From NCBI GenBank assembly GCA_017883235.1, contig JADGNY010000048.1, positions 1 through 44,742 on the forward strand: a stretch of 44,742 nucleotides of DNA, written 5' to 3'. Of the stretch, positions 34,323 through 42,508 are shown in pieces (positions within the stretch are counted from its first letter, which is position 1; every line of letters begins with the position of its first letter). Below the pieces are notes generated by a model. It saw only the letters and a list, made by a program, of their open reading frames with translations. It had not been told where the DNA came from and made no database searches. The DNA comes from Thermoanaerobaculia bacterium (lineage in GTDB: Bacteria > Acidobacteriota > Thermoanaerobaculia > Gp7-AA8). Position numbers and translations under genes: made by a program.

Positions 34323-35039
34323 CTACCGCAGCCGCACGTACGTGACATACGAGTGCCAATTGCGGTCGCGATAGATGTCGCGGAGCTCCCGCTCGACGGG
34401 AAAGCCCATCCCGGCTTCCTTCAGGTGAAGATCGCCGTATCGGAAGTCCACCGGCCAGAGAGCAGGAAACGTCTCGTACGTCTCGATCTCGCCGTCCAGC
34501 AGCGCCGGATCGGCCGCACGCTCGTGCTCGAGCGTTCGATGCGTGTATGGCGCCGACATATTGTCGTCGAACACGACTTGCTTGATGCCCGAAGCCTTGC
34601 ACTGCAGAAGCCGGGGAAGCTTGTTCTGATGGTCATCGAAGAACGCAAGCGCGCCGGCGCGCCCGGCCAGGAGCTCGCGAATCGGAGCGCATGAGAAGTC
34701 CTCGATCGAGTAGCGAGCTCGCGGCGAGCGATAGGTCTTTCCGATCCTCCTCCTGGGGATGAGATGCTGGAGCATGAACAGCGGATCGAAGCAGTGAATC
34801 TCGGCTGAGGGCGCGGCTTGTTCGATCAGCCAGGTGCTGAATCCCCGCCACACGCCGACCTCGAACACCACGCTCGGTGCGGTTTTCCGAACGAACCAGT
34901 ACAACGCAAAGGCACTGACGCCCCGCAGCCCCTGCTCGTTGTCGAAAGGGCGGCGTTTCATCACTCGGGCAAAGTCCCGCAGCGCATCGAGCAGCGCGTC
35001 ACGTTCGCAGTTCCACTCCGCGGAGGTCTTCACCTTCAC
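34323..35039 (-). CDS. Class I SAM-dependent methyltransferase-like protein
   Basis: 238 residues from a GTG at 35039, with TAGCAT ending 6 nt upstream. VFEVGVWRGFSTWLIEQAAP at about 58 is a class I SAM-binding motif with G-x-x-x-G-x-S/T, followed by IHCFDP. ALAFFDDHQNK and QVVFDDNMSAPYTHRT supply acidic residues typical of the cephalosporin-hydroxylase/macrocin-type methyltransferases. Since it is divergent from a GT4 glycosyltransferase and close to amino-sugar genes, methylation of a surface glycan is the likely job. The substrate is not visible. Confidence 0.72.
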   Translation of the reverse strand: MKVKTSAEWNCERDALLDALRDFARVMKRRPFDNEQGLRGVSAFALYWFVRKTAPSVVFEVGVWRGFSTWLIEQAAPSAEIHCFDPLFMLQHLIPRRRIGKTYRSPRARYSIEDFSCAPIRELLAGRAGALAFFDDHQNKLPRLLQCKASGIKQVVFDDNMSAPYTHRTLEHERAADPALLDGEIETYETFPALWPVDFRYGDLHLKEAGMGFPVERELRDIYRDRNWHSYVTYVRLR

Positions 35040-35044
35040 GCTGC

Positions 35045-35051
35045 TATGCTA
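35045..35051. promoter_or_regulatory. Overlapping divergent -10 elements, methyltransferase/GT4
   Basis: The heptamer TATGCTA contains TATGCT (plus, 35045-35050, 9 nt before the ATG at 35060) and TAGCAT (minus, 35051-35046, 6 nt before the GTG at 35039). The two start codons are only 20 bp apart, so both mRNAs must be leaderless or nearly so. Confidence 0.6.
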
Positions 35052-35059
35052 AGCCAGCG

Positions 35060-36463
35060 ATGGCCTCTGCTCAGCCGCTGAAGATCGTACATGTGGCGGC
35101 GACGGCCACGGGGGCGCCTTGGATGATTGCGCTGATGCGCGAGCAGAAGCGGCTCGGGCACGACGTCGCGGCGATCATTCCTGCGCGCGACGGTGGAATC
35201 GGATCACAGCTCGATGCCCTCGGCATTCCGTGTTACGTGGCGGGCGTCGATGTCCTTTTCGCGCTTCCGGCCGTGACTCGAAAGATCGCCACGCTCCTCC
35301 GGCTGGCGCGCCTGCTGCGGCGGTTGCGTCCCGACGTCGTGCACAGCCACATCGTCAACTCCGTAGTGACGGCGCGCCTGGCCTCGTGGATCGCGGATGT
35401 TCCCATGCACCTCGGCGCCAATGCGCATCCGTATTCGATGGAATCCGACGTACTGCGTCCAATCGAGGTGGGCACCTCCTTCTGCGACACCGCCACGATC
35501 GCGTCATGCAACTACACCCACGACCTGATGCTCCGGCATGGCATCCCGAAGGAACAACTCGAGCTCATTTACTACGCCGTCGATCAGAGCCGCTACGATC
35601 CGGCCCTCGCTGACGGCTCGCGCGTGCGCGAGGAGCTGGGGATCGCGGCCGGCGCTCCCGTCATCGGAAAAATCGCCTACTTCTACCCCCCCGCGAATAC
35701 GGCGGGACTCCTCCCGCCACGCCTGCTGGGACGCGGAATCAAAGGACACGAGGTCCTGATTCGCGCGGTCCCGCACGTGTTGCAGAGCTTCCCCGACGCC
35801 AGGTTCATCCTGGTGGGCCGCGGCTGGGGCCCCGGCGGACCGAAGTACGAGCAGAACCTGAAAGACCTCGCACACAGTCTTGGCGTCAGCCACGCCATCC
35901 TCTTCCCCGGAGAGAGAAGCGATATCCCCGACGTTCTGGCGGCGTTCGATATCTCCGTGCACTGTTCGTTGAGCGACAACCTCGCCGGAACGGTCGAGAC
36001 GCTGCTGATGGGGAAGCCGCTCGTCGTATCGGACATCCGCGGATTTGCCGACACTGTTCTTCACGAAGAGACAGGCGTGGTCGTGCCGGTCGACGATCCG
36101 CCCGCGCTGGCCGAGGCGATCGCGCGCCTGCTTCGTGACCGCGCTCTTGGCCGGCGCCTCGGCGAAAACGGCCGCCGCCGCATGCTGGAGCGATTCACGC
36201 TCGCGAGAGTGGTTGCGGATACCGAGGAGCTCCTGGCGGCCAGACGCCGGACCGCGAATGGCCACTACAGAATCGCGGTGAGCGTCGCCCGAACGATCGC
36301 TCTGCCGCTCCGTCTGCTCCCGATGACCCTCGCCATCTATCGCGGCCTGCGGCGCCACGGTTTCTCGCTTTCCCGTTACATTCTGCGACGGATCTGGCAC
36401 AAAGTCTGCCGTTGCATCGCGGTCGTGCGCAAGCGGCCCGTTACGGCTTCCGGTCCGGCCTGA
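35060..36463 (+). CDS. Glycosyltransferase family 4 protein
   Basis: 467 residues. The GT-B fold is recognisable: KIVHVAATATGAPWMIALMREQKRLGHDV for the N-terminal acceptor domain, RPDVVHSHIVNSVVTAR, then GKIAYFYPP, RFILVGRGWGPGGPKYEQNL and FPGERSDIPDVLAAFDISVH. The donor-binding EX7E-like stretch NLAGTVETLLMGKPLVVSDI precedes GVVVPVDDPPALAEAIARLL. A basic C-terminal extension (about 395-467) with FSLSRYILRRIWHKVCR may bind the membrane. It builds a surface polysaccharide from a nucleotide sugar. Its 3' end overlaps the convergent acetyltransferase gene by 23 bp. Confidence 0.85.
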   Translation: MASAQPLKIVHVAATATGAPWMIALMREQKRLGHDVAAIIPARDGGIGSQLDALGIPCYVAGVDVLFALPAVTRKIATLLRLARLLRRLRPDVVHSHIVNSVVTARLASWIADVPMHLGANAHPYSMESDVLRPIEVGTSFCDTATIASCNYTHDLMLRHGIPKEQLELIYYAVDQSRYDPALADGSRVREELGIAAGAPVIGKIAYFYPPANTAGLLPPRLLGRGIKGHEVLIRAVPHVLQSFPDARFILVGRGWGPGGPKYEQNLKDLAHSLGVSHAILFPGERSDIPDVLAAFDISVHCSLSDNLAGTVETLLMGKPLVVSDIRGFADTVLHEETGVVVPVDDPPALAEAIARLLRDRALGRRLGENGRRRMLERFTLARVVADTEELLAARRRTANGHYRIAVSVARTIALPLRLLPMTLAIYRGLRRHGFSLSRYILRRIWHKVCRCIAVVRKRPVTASGPA

Positions 36464-37112
36464 TCCGGGCCGGGACACCGAAGGCGACGACGCCGGCCGG
36501 AATGTGAGCCACCACCACGGCACCGCTGCCGATGATCGTCCGCGCGCCGACCGTCATCATCGAAGCGACCGTTGCGCCGATGGCGATGAGCGCCTCCGCG
36601 CCGATATGACACCGCGCGCCGACCGTGGCGCCGGCAGAAACATGAGCAAAATCGCCGACGATGCTGTCGTGATCGACGGAGGCACTCGTGTTGAGGATGA
36701 CGCCGCGTCCGATGGCCGCGCGCGGCGTAACGATGGCGCCGGCGGAGATCATCGATCCTTCGCCGATGCTTGCGCTCGGCGCAATGCACGCGCACGGATG
36801 AATCGCCGTGGCCAGCCGCTCTCCGGAGGCGAGCAGCCGCTCCGTCATCTCGCTCCGGGCCTGATTGTCGCCAAGCGCCACGATCACCGCGTCGTGATCG
36901 ATGTCCCCGAGCTCGGAGATCGGAGCGAGCACGTTGAGGCCGAGCACCGCGGTTCCGGCGAGGCCGGGCGTATCATCGACGAAACCGACGGGCACGGCAT
37001 CCGAGCCCGCCTCGCGCGCGCTCTGCAGAATGTCGGCGACGACGGCTCCCTGGCCTCCGGCGCAAACGATGACGATTCTCGTGATGTCCGAGCCACCCGA
37101 TCCCATCAGCAC
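36441..37112 (-). CDS. PglD/NeuD-like sugar O/N-acetyltransferase
   Basis: 223 residues from a GTG at 37112, preferred because TACGAT ends 7 nt upstream (ATG at 37106 is the alternative). The N-terminal Rossmann part is RIVIVCAGGQGAVVADIL...VGFVDD. From about residue 110 it is a left-handed beta-helix of hexapeptides (IAPSASIGEGSMISAGAIVT, GRGVILNTSASVDHDSIVGD) with the catalytic His in SVDHDS. PglD uses acetyl-CoA to acetylate UDP-4-amino sugars; NeuD acts on sialic acid. The neighbouring DegT aminotransferase favours the PglD-type reaction. Confidence 0.85.
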   Translation of the reverse strand: MLMGSGGSDITRIVIVCAGGQGAVVADILQSAREAGSDAVPVGFVDDTPGLAGTAVLGLNVLAPISELGDIDHDAVIVALGDNQARSEMTERLLASGERLATAIHPCACIAPSASIGEGSMISAGAIVTPRAAIGRGVILNTSASVDHDSIVGDFAHVSAGATVGARCHIGAEALIAIGATVASMMTVGARTIIGSGAVVVAHIPAGVVAFGVPARIRPDRKP

Positions 37113-37114
37113 TT

Positions 37115-37130
37115 GCGCTATCGTAGCGCA
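37115..37130. promoter_or_regulatory. Palindromic divergent promoter with overlapping -10 elements
   Basis: TGCGCTA-TCG-TAGCGCA (37114-37130) is a perfect dyad. It contains TATCGT (plus, 37119-37124, 6 nt before GTG 37131) and TACGAT (minus, 37125-37120, 7 nt before GTG 37112). The dyad could also be an operator. Confidence 0.55.
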
Positions 37131-38309
37131 GTGATTCCACTCTCTTCTCCTGACATCAACGAGGACGATATCCGCCTCGTCAACGATGTCCTTCGTTCGG
37201 GCTATCTCGCCTCGGGGCCGATGACGGAACAGTTCGAGAAAGAATTCGCCGAGCGCTTTGGAGCCCGCCATGCGGTGGCGGTGTCGAGCGGCACCGCGGC
37301 GCTTCACCTCGCCATCATCGCCGCGGGCGTGAGCGACGGCGACTTCGTCATCACCTCGCCCTATTCGTTCGTCGCCTCGGCGAACGCCATTCTGTACGAA
37401 CGCGGCATTCCCGTCTTCATCGACATCGATCCCGAGACTCTGACGATCGATCCGGGGAAAACCATCGAAGCCCTTCGCGATCTCGCCCAGCGGCGCAGCG
37501 GCTGGCGGACGTTGCTCCCCCGTTCCGCCCGCGATTCCTCGGGCGTGTTGCGAGCCGTCCTGCCGGTTCATCTTTTCGGCCGTACGGCGGAGATCCGCGA
37601 AGTCATGGATGCTGCGCGCGAGGAGGGAATCGCCGTCATCGAAGACGCGTGCGAGGCGATCGGAGCGAGCTCGGACGGCGTCTACGCGGGGCGCTGGGGC
37701 GACGCGGCAGCATTCGGCTTCTATCCGAACAAACAGATCACAACGGGCGAAGGGGGCATGCTTCTCACGGATCGCGACGGGTGGGCGGACCTCTTTGCCT
37801 GTCTCCGCAACCAGGGGCGGAGCCGCCACAACGAGAAGCTACGGTACGAGCGGCTCGGCTTCAACTACCGAATCGACGAGATGAGCGCGGCTCTCGGCCT
37901 GGCGCAATTCCGCCGCCTCGACGCGCTGCTGCTCAAGAGAAAAAGGGTGGCCGATCGTTACACGGCGTTGTTGTCAGCAGTGGACGGCGTGACGCCACTT
38001 CCCGATGCGCCGGCCGGACGAACCCGCACGTGGTTCCTCTACACCATCCGGCTGGCGCCGGAGATCGACCGCGACGCGGTCATGGACGGTCTGGCGGCGC
38101 GCGGCATCATGACTCGCCCGTACTTCTGGCCGATCCATCTGCAGCCGTTTTACGCCGAACGATACGGCTTCGTGGAAAACGACTTCCCCGCTGCCGAAGC
38201 AGCAGGCCGCACCATGCTGGCGCTGCCGATGTCTCCGAACCTCTCCGACAGCGAGATCGAGTACGTCTGCGCCGCCGTGGCCGAGCAAGTCTCCGCCTAC
38301 GCCGCCTGA
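37131..38309 (+). CDS. DegT/DnrJ/EryC1/StrS aminotransferase
   Basis: 392 residues from a GTG. PLP-dependent sugar aminotransferase: PLSSPDINEDDIRLVNDVLRSG at the start, VAVSSGTAALHLAIIAAGV, VITSPYSFVASANAI, VIEDACEAIGA with the PLP-ring Asp, and FYPNKQITTGEGG with the Schiff-base Lys201. NQGRSRHNEKLRYERLGFNYRI and MSPNLSDSEIEYV complete the fold. Such enzymes aminate UDP-4-keto-6-deoxy sugars. With the divergent PglD-like acetyltransferase it could make an N-acetylated 4-amino sugar of bacillosamine type; the required dehydratase is not in the window. Confidence 0.9.
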   Translation: MIPLSSPDINEDDIRLVNDVLRSGYLASGPMTEQFEKEFAERFGARHAVAVSSGTAALHLAIIAAGVSDGDFVITSPYSFVASANAILYERGIPVFIDIDPETLTIDPGKTIEALRDLAQRRSGWRTLLPRSARDSSGVLRAVLPVHLFGRTAEIREVMDAAREEGIAVIEDACEAIGASSDGVYAGRWGDAAAFGFYPNKQITTGEGGMLLTDRDGWADLFACLRNQGRSRHNEKLRYERLGFNYRIDEMSAALGLAQFRRLDALLLKRKRVADRYTALLSAVDGVTPLPDAPAGRTRTWFLYTIRLAPEIDRDAVMDGLAARGIMTRPYFWPIHLQPFYAERYGFVENDFPAAEAAGRTMLALPMSPNLSDSEIEYVCAAVAEQVSAYAA

Positions 38310-38330
38310 CAATTCCGCGCTCCCAATGCC

Positions 38331-39161
38331 TCACACCTTCTTTCGCAAACTGCGCTGGAGTGCTTTTGCCTGGCGCAGCCAGGCGCGGTCGCGACGCTTC
38401 TGGTAGGCCGGCATCGTCGCGCCTCGCATGGCGATCCCGCTGGCGATCTCGAGAGCGTCGGCCGGCCGGCCGTGGCCAGCGAAGAACTGCGCTGCGCTGA
38501 CCAGCGGCTCGGCGCCGGTTGCACTCTGCGCGATCCTGTCGAACACGGCCATCGCCTCTTCGGTGCGACCCAGTCTCCCCAACGCCTGACCCAGCAGACA
38601 GGCCGCCCTGGAGAAGTCGTATTTCCAGTCGGCGGCTGTCACGCGGCGGAGATCGGCGACCGCGGCTTCGTCATCGCGCAGCTCGAATTCCGCAATGCCG
38701 CGGCGGTAGAAGGGATCGATCGAGTCTGTGCGCACTGCCAGAGCCCGGTCGAAAGCGTCCTTTGCTTCGCGGTACCGCTTCTCCTCGAGCAGCAACTCTC
38801 CGAGCTCCTCGTAGTTTCCTGCCGACGGATTCTCGATCACCAGGGCTCGCAGAACGTGAACCCGTTTCCGGCGTCCGGGGCCGCGCAGGGTCCTCTGAAC
38901 ATTGCGAAAATCAGGCAGTCCTTCGATGAGAAAGTAGGCCAGCGCTCCGATGATGCCTCCGATGATGATGATGAAAAGCCAGAACGCCTCAGGGCGTTTG
39001 CGCGACCAGTGAATGACCGCCGCCACCTGGAAGATGAAGCCGTAGCCAAACAGGTGCCCGATCGATGACCCGATCCACGACCCGTGCGATACTCCCTGCT
39101 GCCCGAAGGCGGCGAGCGTGGAGCATAGAAACAGCAAGCCGAGAGCGCTGCGGAGTTTCAT
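38331..39161 (-). CDS. Membrane-anchored TPR protein
   Basis: 276 residues. Signal-like N-terminus (LRSALGLLFLCSTLAAFG), then a Gly-rich segment and hydrophobic stretches at about 36-50 and 58-80 (FWLFIIIIGGIIGALAYFLI). The rest holds TPR-type helix pairs: NYEELGELLLEEKRYREAKD, DPFYRRGIAEFELRDDEAA and AACLLGQALGRLGRTEEAM. It resembles uncharacterised phospholipase-D-nuclease-N-terminal-like membrane segments joined to TPRs. Role probably scaffold; partner unknown. It is convergent with the aminotransferase gene (21 bp apart). The gap 39162-39427 holds no gene. Confidence 0.7.
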   Translation of the reverse strand: MKLRSALGLLFLCSTLAAFGQQGVSHGSWIGSSIGHLFGYGFIFQVAAVIHWSRKRPEAFWLFIIIIGGIIGALAYFLIEGLPDFRNVQRTLRGPGRRKRVHVLRALVIENPSAGNYEELGELLLEEKRYREAKDAFDRALAVRTDSIDPFYRRGIAEFELRDDEAAVADLRRVTAADWKYDFSRAACLLGQALGRLGRTEEAMAVFDRIAQSATGAEPLVSAAQFFAGHGRPADALEIASGIAMRGATMPAYQKRRDRAWLRQAKALQRSLRKKV

Positions 39162-39427
39162 GATTCAGATCGCCGCCGCGGAGCGCGGACACTTCCTTTT
39201 CAAGTGATGATTTTGCCGGATCAGGATACGCCGGACGGCACGGCTGGCCCAACGTGCGTTTGCAGATTGAGTACATGGCGGGTCAGACTACCCCACCGGT
39301 CGTGCGGTGATCGATCCAGGCACCGGAACACCTACGGACGTGTCGGGCTTCGAGCCCGCATTTCTTCGGAACTTTCAGCGAGATCAGCGAGAGACGGTAA
39401 GATCCGGCGGGATTGCAACCGCGACCG

Positions 39428-40066
39428 ATGAACGAATATCAACTGAAGCAGGCCATCGTGCGCGTCGCTCGGCGTCTCGATCAGAAGGGAATCCTCACCT
39501 CCACGGACGGCAACCTTTCGGCCCGGCTCGATGACGGAGGGACACTGATTACGCCGAGCGGTTCGTGCAAGGGCGAGCTCGAGCCGGAGAAGATCGTGCG
39601 CCTGTTTCGGGATGGCACTCCGCGGCACGGGCGTCCTTCCTCGGAGATCGCCCTGCACCGGATGATCTACGAACGCCGGCCCGATGTCCGGGCCATCGTC
39701 CACGCGCATCCGCCCTACGCGACGGCGTATGCGGTCGCGGGCATGGCCCTGGATCAGCCGATTCTTTCGGAGGCGATCCTCACGCTGGGGCGGGTGCCGG
39801 TGGCGTCGTACGCGATGCCGACGGCCGAGGAGCTGGCGCGCAGCGTCGAGCCGCTGGTCGCGCAGCACGATGCCGTGCTGCTCCGATTTCACGGCGCGGT
39901 CTGCTTTGCGCGAGACATCGAGCAGGCTGGCTATCTCATGGAGACGCTCGAGCACGTTGCCAGGATCGACTTCATCCGGCGATCCCTCGGCTCGAACGAG
40001 GTGATCCCGCAGCACGAAGTGGCACGCCTCGAAGACCTGCGCGCCGCGATGCGCGCCTCGCGCTGA
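39428..40066 (+). CDS. Class II aldolase/adducin family protein
   Basis: 212 residues from the ATG at 39428. STDGNLSARL and LITPSGSCKGEL form the phosphate pocket. SSEIALHRMIYERRPDVRAI, then VHAHPPYATAYAVAG, supplies the two zinc histidines, and LLRFHGAVCFA the third. This matches fuculose/ribulose-phosphate aldolase-like enzymes that cleave sugar phosphates to a triose (or C2) fragment; the substrate is not determinable. A TAAGAT box (39398-39403) lies 9 nt before an in-frame TTG at 39413, so a start five codons upstream is possible under the leaderless rule. Confidence 0.85.
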   Translation: MNEYQLKQAIVRVARRLDQKGILTSTDGNLSARLDDGGTLITPSGSCKGELEPEKIVRLFRDGTPRHGRPSSEIALHRMIYERRPDVRAIVHAHPPYATAYAVAGMALDQPILSEAILTLGRVPVASYAMPTAEELARSVEPLVAQHDAVLLRFHGAVCFARDIEQAGYLMETLEHVARIDFIRRSLGSNEVIPQHEVARLEDLRAAMRASR

Positions 40067-40076
40067 GGGCCGCTGC

Positions 40077-42017
40077 TCAGTCGATGCTCAAATACGTCTG
40101 ATCCTTCAGACCGCGTTCGAACTCCTGCAGCAGGCGCATCCCTTCGTTCGGGCGGACGATGTCCTGTTTGATGGCGGCGTCGATCTGGGCCTTCATGCGC
40201 TTCTCGAGGTCGCGCCAGTCGTACTGCGTCATGGCCAGAACCTCGCCGATGGTCTGGCCGGGGATCTCTTCCTCGATGTAGAAGCCACTCTCCTCATCGG
40301 CGTCGAGGAAGACATGCACCTCGTTCACGCGGCCGAAGAGATTGTGGATGTCGCCCATGATGTCCTGGTAGGCGCCGGTCAGGAAGATGCCGAGGTAGTA
40401 AGGGGCGCCGTCGCGGAGCTCGTGGAGGGGGAGGGTCTCGCGCACGTCATTGCGGTCGATGTACTTCGAGACCTTGCCGTCCGAATCGCAGGTGATGTCG
40501 ACCAGCGTCGACTCCAGCTGCGGCTTTTCGTTGAGGCGGTGGATGGGCACGATCGGAAAGAGCTGCCCGAGCGCCCAATGATCGAGCAGCGACTGGAACA
40601 CGGAGAAGTTGCAGATGTGCTGATCTGCGAGCTCGATGTTCAGCGTGCGCAGATCCTCGGGGACTTCGTCGGGATCCATATGGCCGATGATGTTCTGCAG
40701 CTTCTCGGCGATCTCCCAGTAGAGCGTCTCGATGCGCGCCTTCACATCGAGCGGCAGCAGACCCAGCTCGAACATCTGCTGCGACTGCTCCTTGATCTGC
40801 TGCAGGTCATGCCAGGACTCGTTGATGTTCTCGTCGCTCAGGCCCTGATCGATGTCGAGAATCTCCCGCGTCAGCTTGTGATCGCTGGCGCGGACCGAGC
40901 GCGGCTCGATCGGCGTCTTCTCGATCGCGCCGAAGGCCTGCACTACCAGCACGGAGTGATGGGCGACGATGGCGCGGCCCGACTCCGAGACGATGTTCGG
41001 ATGCGGCACTTTCTCGTCGTCGCAGACATCCATGATGTTGTAGACGATGTCGCTCGCGTACTCCTCGAGCGTGTAGTTCATCGACGAGTGGAACTCCGAG
41101 CGGGAGCCGTCGTAATCGATGGCCAGACCGCCGCCGACGTCGAGGTATTCGAGCGGATGGCCGAGCTTGTGGAGCTTGGCGTAGTACATGGCCGCCTCAC
41201 GGACGGCGCGCTTGATGGTGAGGATGTCGGGGATCTGCGAGCCGATGTGGAAATGGAGCAGCTTGAACGCCGACTCCATCTTCGCCTCGCGCAGGATCTC
41301 GATGGCCTCGAGGATCTCGGATGTCGAGAGACCGAACTTGGCGTGTTCGCCGCCCGAGGTGGCCCACTTCCCCTTGCCCTTGGAAAGTAGACGGACGCGC
41401 ATCCCGATCCATGGCTCGACCCCCATCTCCGCGGCGATGCGGGTGATGGCGCGGACTTCCGAGAGCTTCTCCGCGACGAGGATGACCTTCTTGCCGAGCT
41501 TGCGGCCGAGAAGCGCCATCCGAATGAAGGTGGTGTCTTTGTATCCGTTGCAGACGATCAGCGCTTCGGGGTCGTTGTGGATAGCCAGGCCGGCGAACAT
41601 CTCCGGTTTCGAGCCGACTTCGAGGCCGTAGTTGAACGGCCGGCCGGCATCGAGAATCTCTTCGACGACCTCGCGAAGCTGATTGACCTTGATCGGAAAG
41701 ACTCCCCGGTAACTACCACGATAGCTGTGCTCGGCGATGGCGCCATTGAAGGCGTTGTTGAGCGTCTCGACACGATGCCGCAGAAGATCCTGAAAGCGGA
41801 TGAGGATCGGCGCGGCGAGATTGAGCGCCTGCGCCTCGTGAAGTACGTCGATGATCGGCACGGCGATGCCGCCTTCCTGCAACGGCGCCACCGTCAGGTC
41901 GCCGGCCGCGTTCACGTCGAAGTAGCCGGTCCCCCAGCGGTCGATCATGTAGAGCGACGACGAATCGTCCACGGTCCACGGCGGCTGTTCGTCGAACTGT
42001 TCGGGTCGCGCTTCCAT
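40077..42017 (-). CDS. speA: Biosynthetic arginine decarboxylase
   Basis: 646 residues, the usual SpeA length. DRWGTGYFDVNAAGDLTV at the start, then YRGVFPIKVNQ with PLP Lys110, GLEVGSKPEM, LLHFHIGSQIPDI, LDVGGGLAIDYDGS, PNIVSESGRAIVAHHSVLV, and near the C-terminus YLGIFLTGAYQDIMGDIHNL with the decarboxylase-type GAYQ. It is a fold-III PLP enzyme that converts arginine to agmatine, the first step of the arginine route to putrescine. A TATTCT box ends 10 nt before the ATG. No speB homologue is adjacent. Confidence 0.96.
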   Translation of the reverse strand: MEARPEQFDEQPPWTVDDSSSLYMIDRWGTGYFDVNAAGDLTVAPLQEGGIAVPIIDVLHEAQALNLAAPILIRFQDLLRHRVETLNNAFNGAIAEHSYRGSYRGVFPIKVNQLREVVEEILDAGRPFNYGLEVGSKPEMFAGLAIHNDPEALIVCNGYKDTTFIRMALLGRKLGKKVILVAEKLSEVRAITRIAAEMGVEPWIGMRVRLLSKGKGKWATSGGEHAKFGLSTSEILEAIEILREAKMESAFKLLHFHIGSQIPDILTIKRAVREAAMYYAKLHKLGHPLEYLDVGGGLAIDYDGSRSEFHSSMNYTLEEYASDIVYNIMDVCDDEKVPHPNIVSESGRAIVAHHSVLVVQAFGAIEKTPIEPRSVRASDHKLTREILDIDQGLSDENINESWHDLQQIKEQSQQMFELGLLPLDVKARIETLYWEIAEKLQNIIGHMDPDEVPEDLRTLNIELADQHICNFSVFQSLLDHWALGQLFPIVPIHRLNEKPQLESTLVDITCDSDGKVSKYIDRNDVRETLPLHELRDGAPYYLGIFLTGAYQDIMGDIHNLFGRVNEVHVFLDADEESGFYIEEEIPGQTIGEVLAMTQYDWRDLEKRMKAQIDAAIKQDIVRPNEGMRLLQEFERGLKDQTYLSID

Positions 42018-42027
42018 CAGCTTGGGA

Positions 42028-42033
42028 AGAATA
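42028..42033 (-). promoter_or_regulatory. -10 element (TATTCT) of speA, leaderless
   Basis: On the minus strand TATTCT ends 10 nt before the speA ATG at 42017. Confidence 0.4.
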
Positions 42034-42086
42034 GAACAACGAAGGGCCGGCGGTATTGCCGCCTTTTGTCATCGTGACGATCGGGA

Positions 42087-42428
42087 TCAGTGACGGTCGC
42101 TCTTCGCATCCGCTTTCTTCACGTCTTCTTCAGCCTTCTTCCCGGCTTTCTGCAGTCCGGCGCCGGCTTTCTGCGCGGCTTGGCCGAGGCCTTCTTTCAC
42201 ACCGCGGCCGAGCTCGATGGAGCCGTTCTTGATCTTCTGGGCCGCGTCCGACTTGCCGATATCGTCGGTGGTCTTCTTGATCTGATCGCCGGTCTTGACG
42301 GCATCGTCATGGGCTTTCTTTGCAGCATCCGACGTGGCGGTGTCGGTGACGCGGTAGGAGCCGTCGGGTTGTTTCTGCATGCAGGCGAACGCCAGAAGGA
42401 CGATTGCGCAGGTGGTGAGCCGTTTCAT
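42087..42428 (-). CDS. Small helical lipoprotein
   Basis: 113 residues. Signal MKRLTTCAIVLLAFAC with lipobox AFAC and Cys16 as the lipidated residue. The mature part is Ala/Lys/Asp-rich amphipathic helix (AKKAHDDAVKTGDQIKKTTD, LGQAAQKAGAGLQKAGKKAE) without cysteines or aromatic core, resembling small late-embryogenesis- or stress-like envelope proteins. The ATG has a good GGAGG Shine-Dalgarno 4 nt upstream. Function unknown. Divergent from the FabH-like gene with 56 bp between starts. Confidence 0.75.
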   Translation of the reverse strand: MKRLTTCAIVLLAFACMQKQPDGSYRVTDTATSDAAKKAHDDAVKTGDQIKKTTDDIGKSDAAQKIKNGSIELGRGVKEGLGQAAQKAGAGLQKAGKKAEEDVKKADAKSDRH

Positions 42429-42469
42429 GTTTCCTCCGATCCTGTCGGAGTAGCAAGCTGCGAGCCGTG

Positions 42470-42475
42470 TATGCT
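42470..42475 (+). promoter_or_regulatory. -10 element (TATGCT) of the FabH-like gene, leaderless
   Basis: TATGCT ends 9 nt before the ATG at 42485. Confidence 0.5.
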
Positions 42476-42484
42476 TCAGCGCAG

Positions 42485-42508
42485 ATGAAAAGCGTGATGA
42501 AAAGCGTG
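42485..42508 (+). repeat. 12-bp duplication over the start codon
   Basis: ATGAAAAGCGTG occurs twice in direct succession, duplicating the start codon and three residues (MKSV MKSV). Confidence 0.9.
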
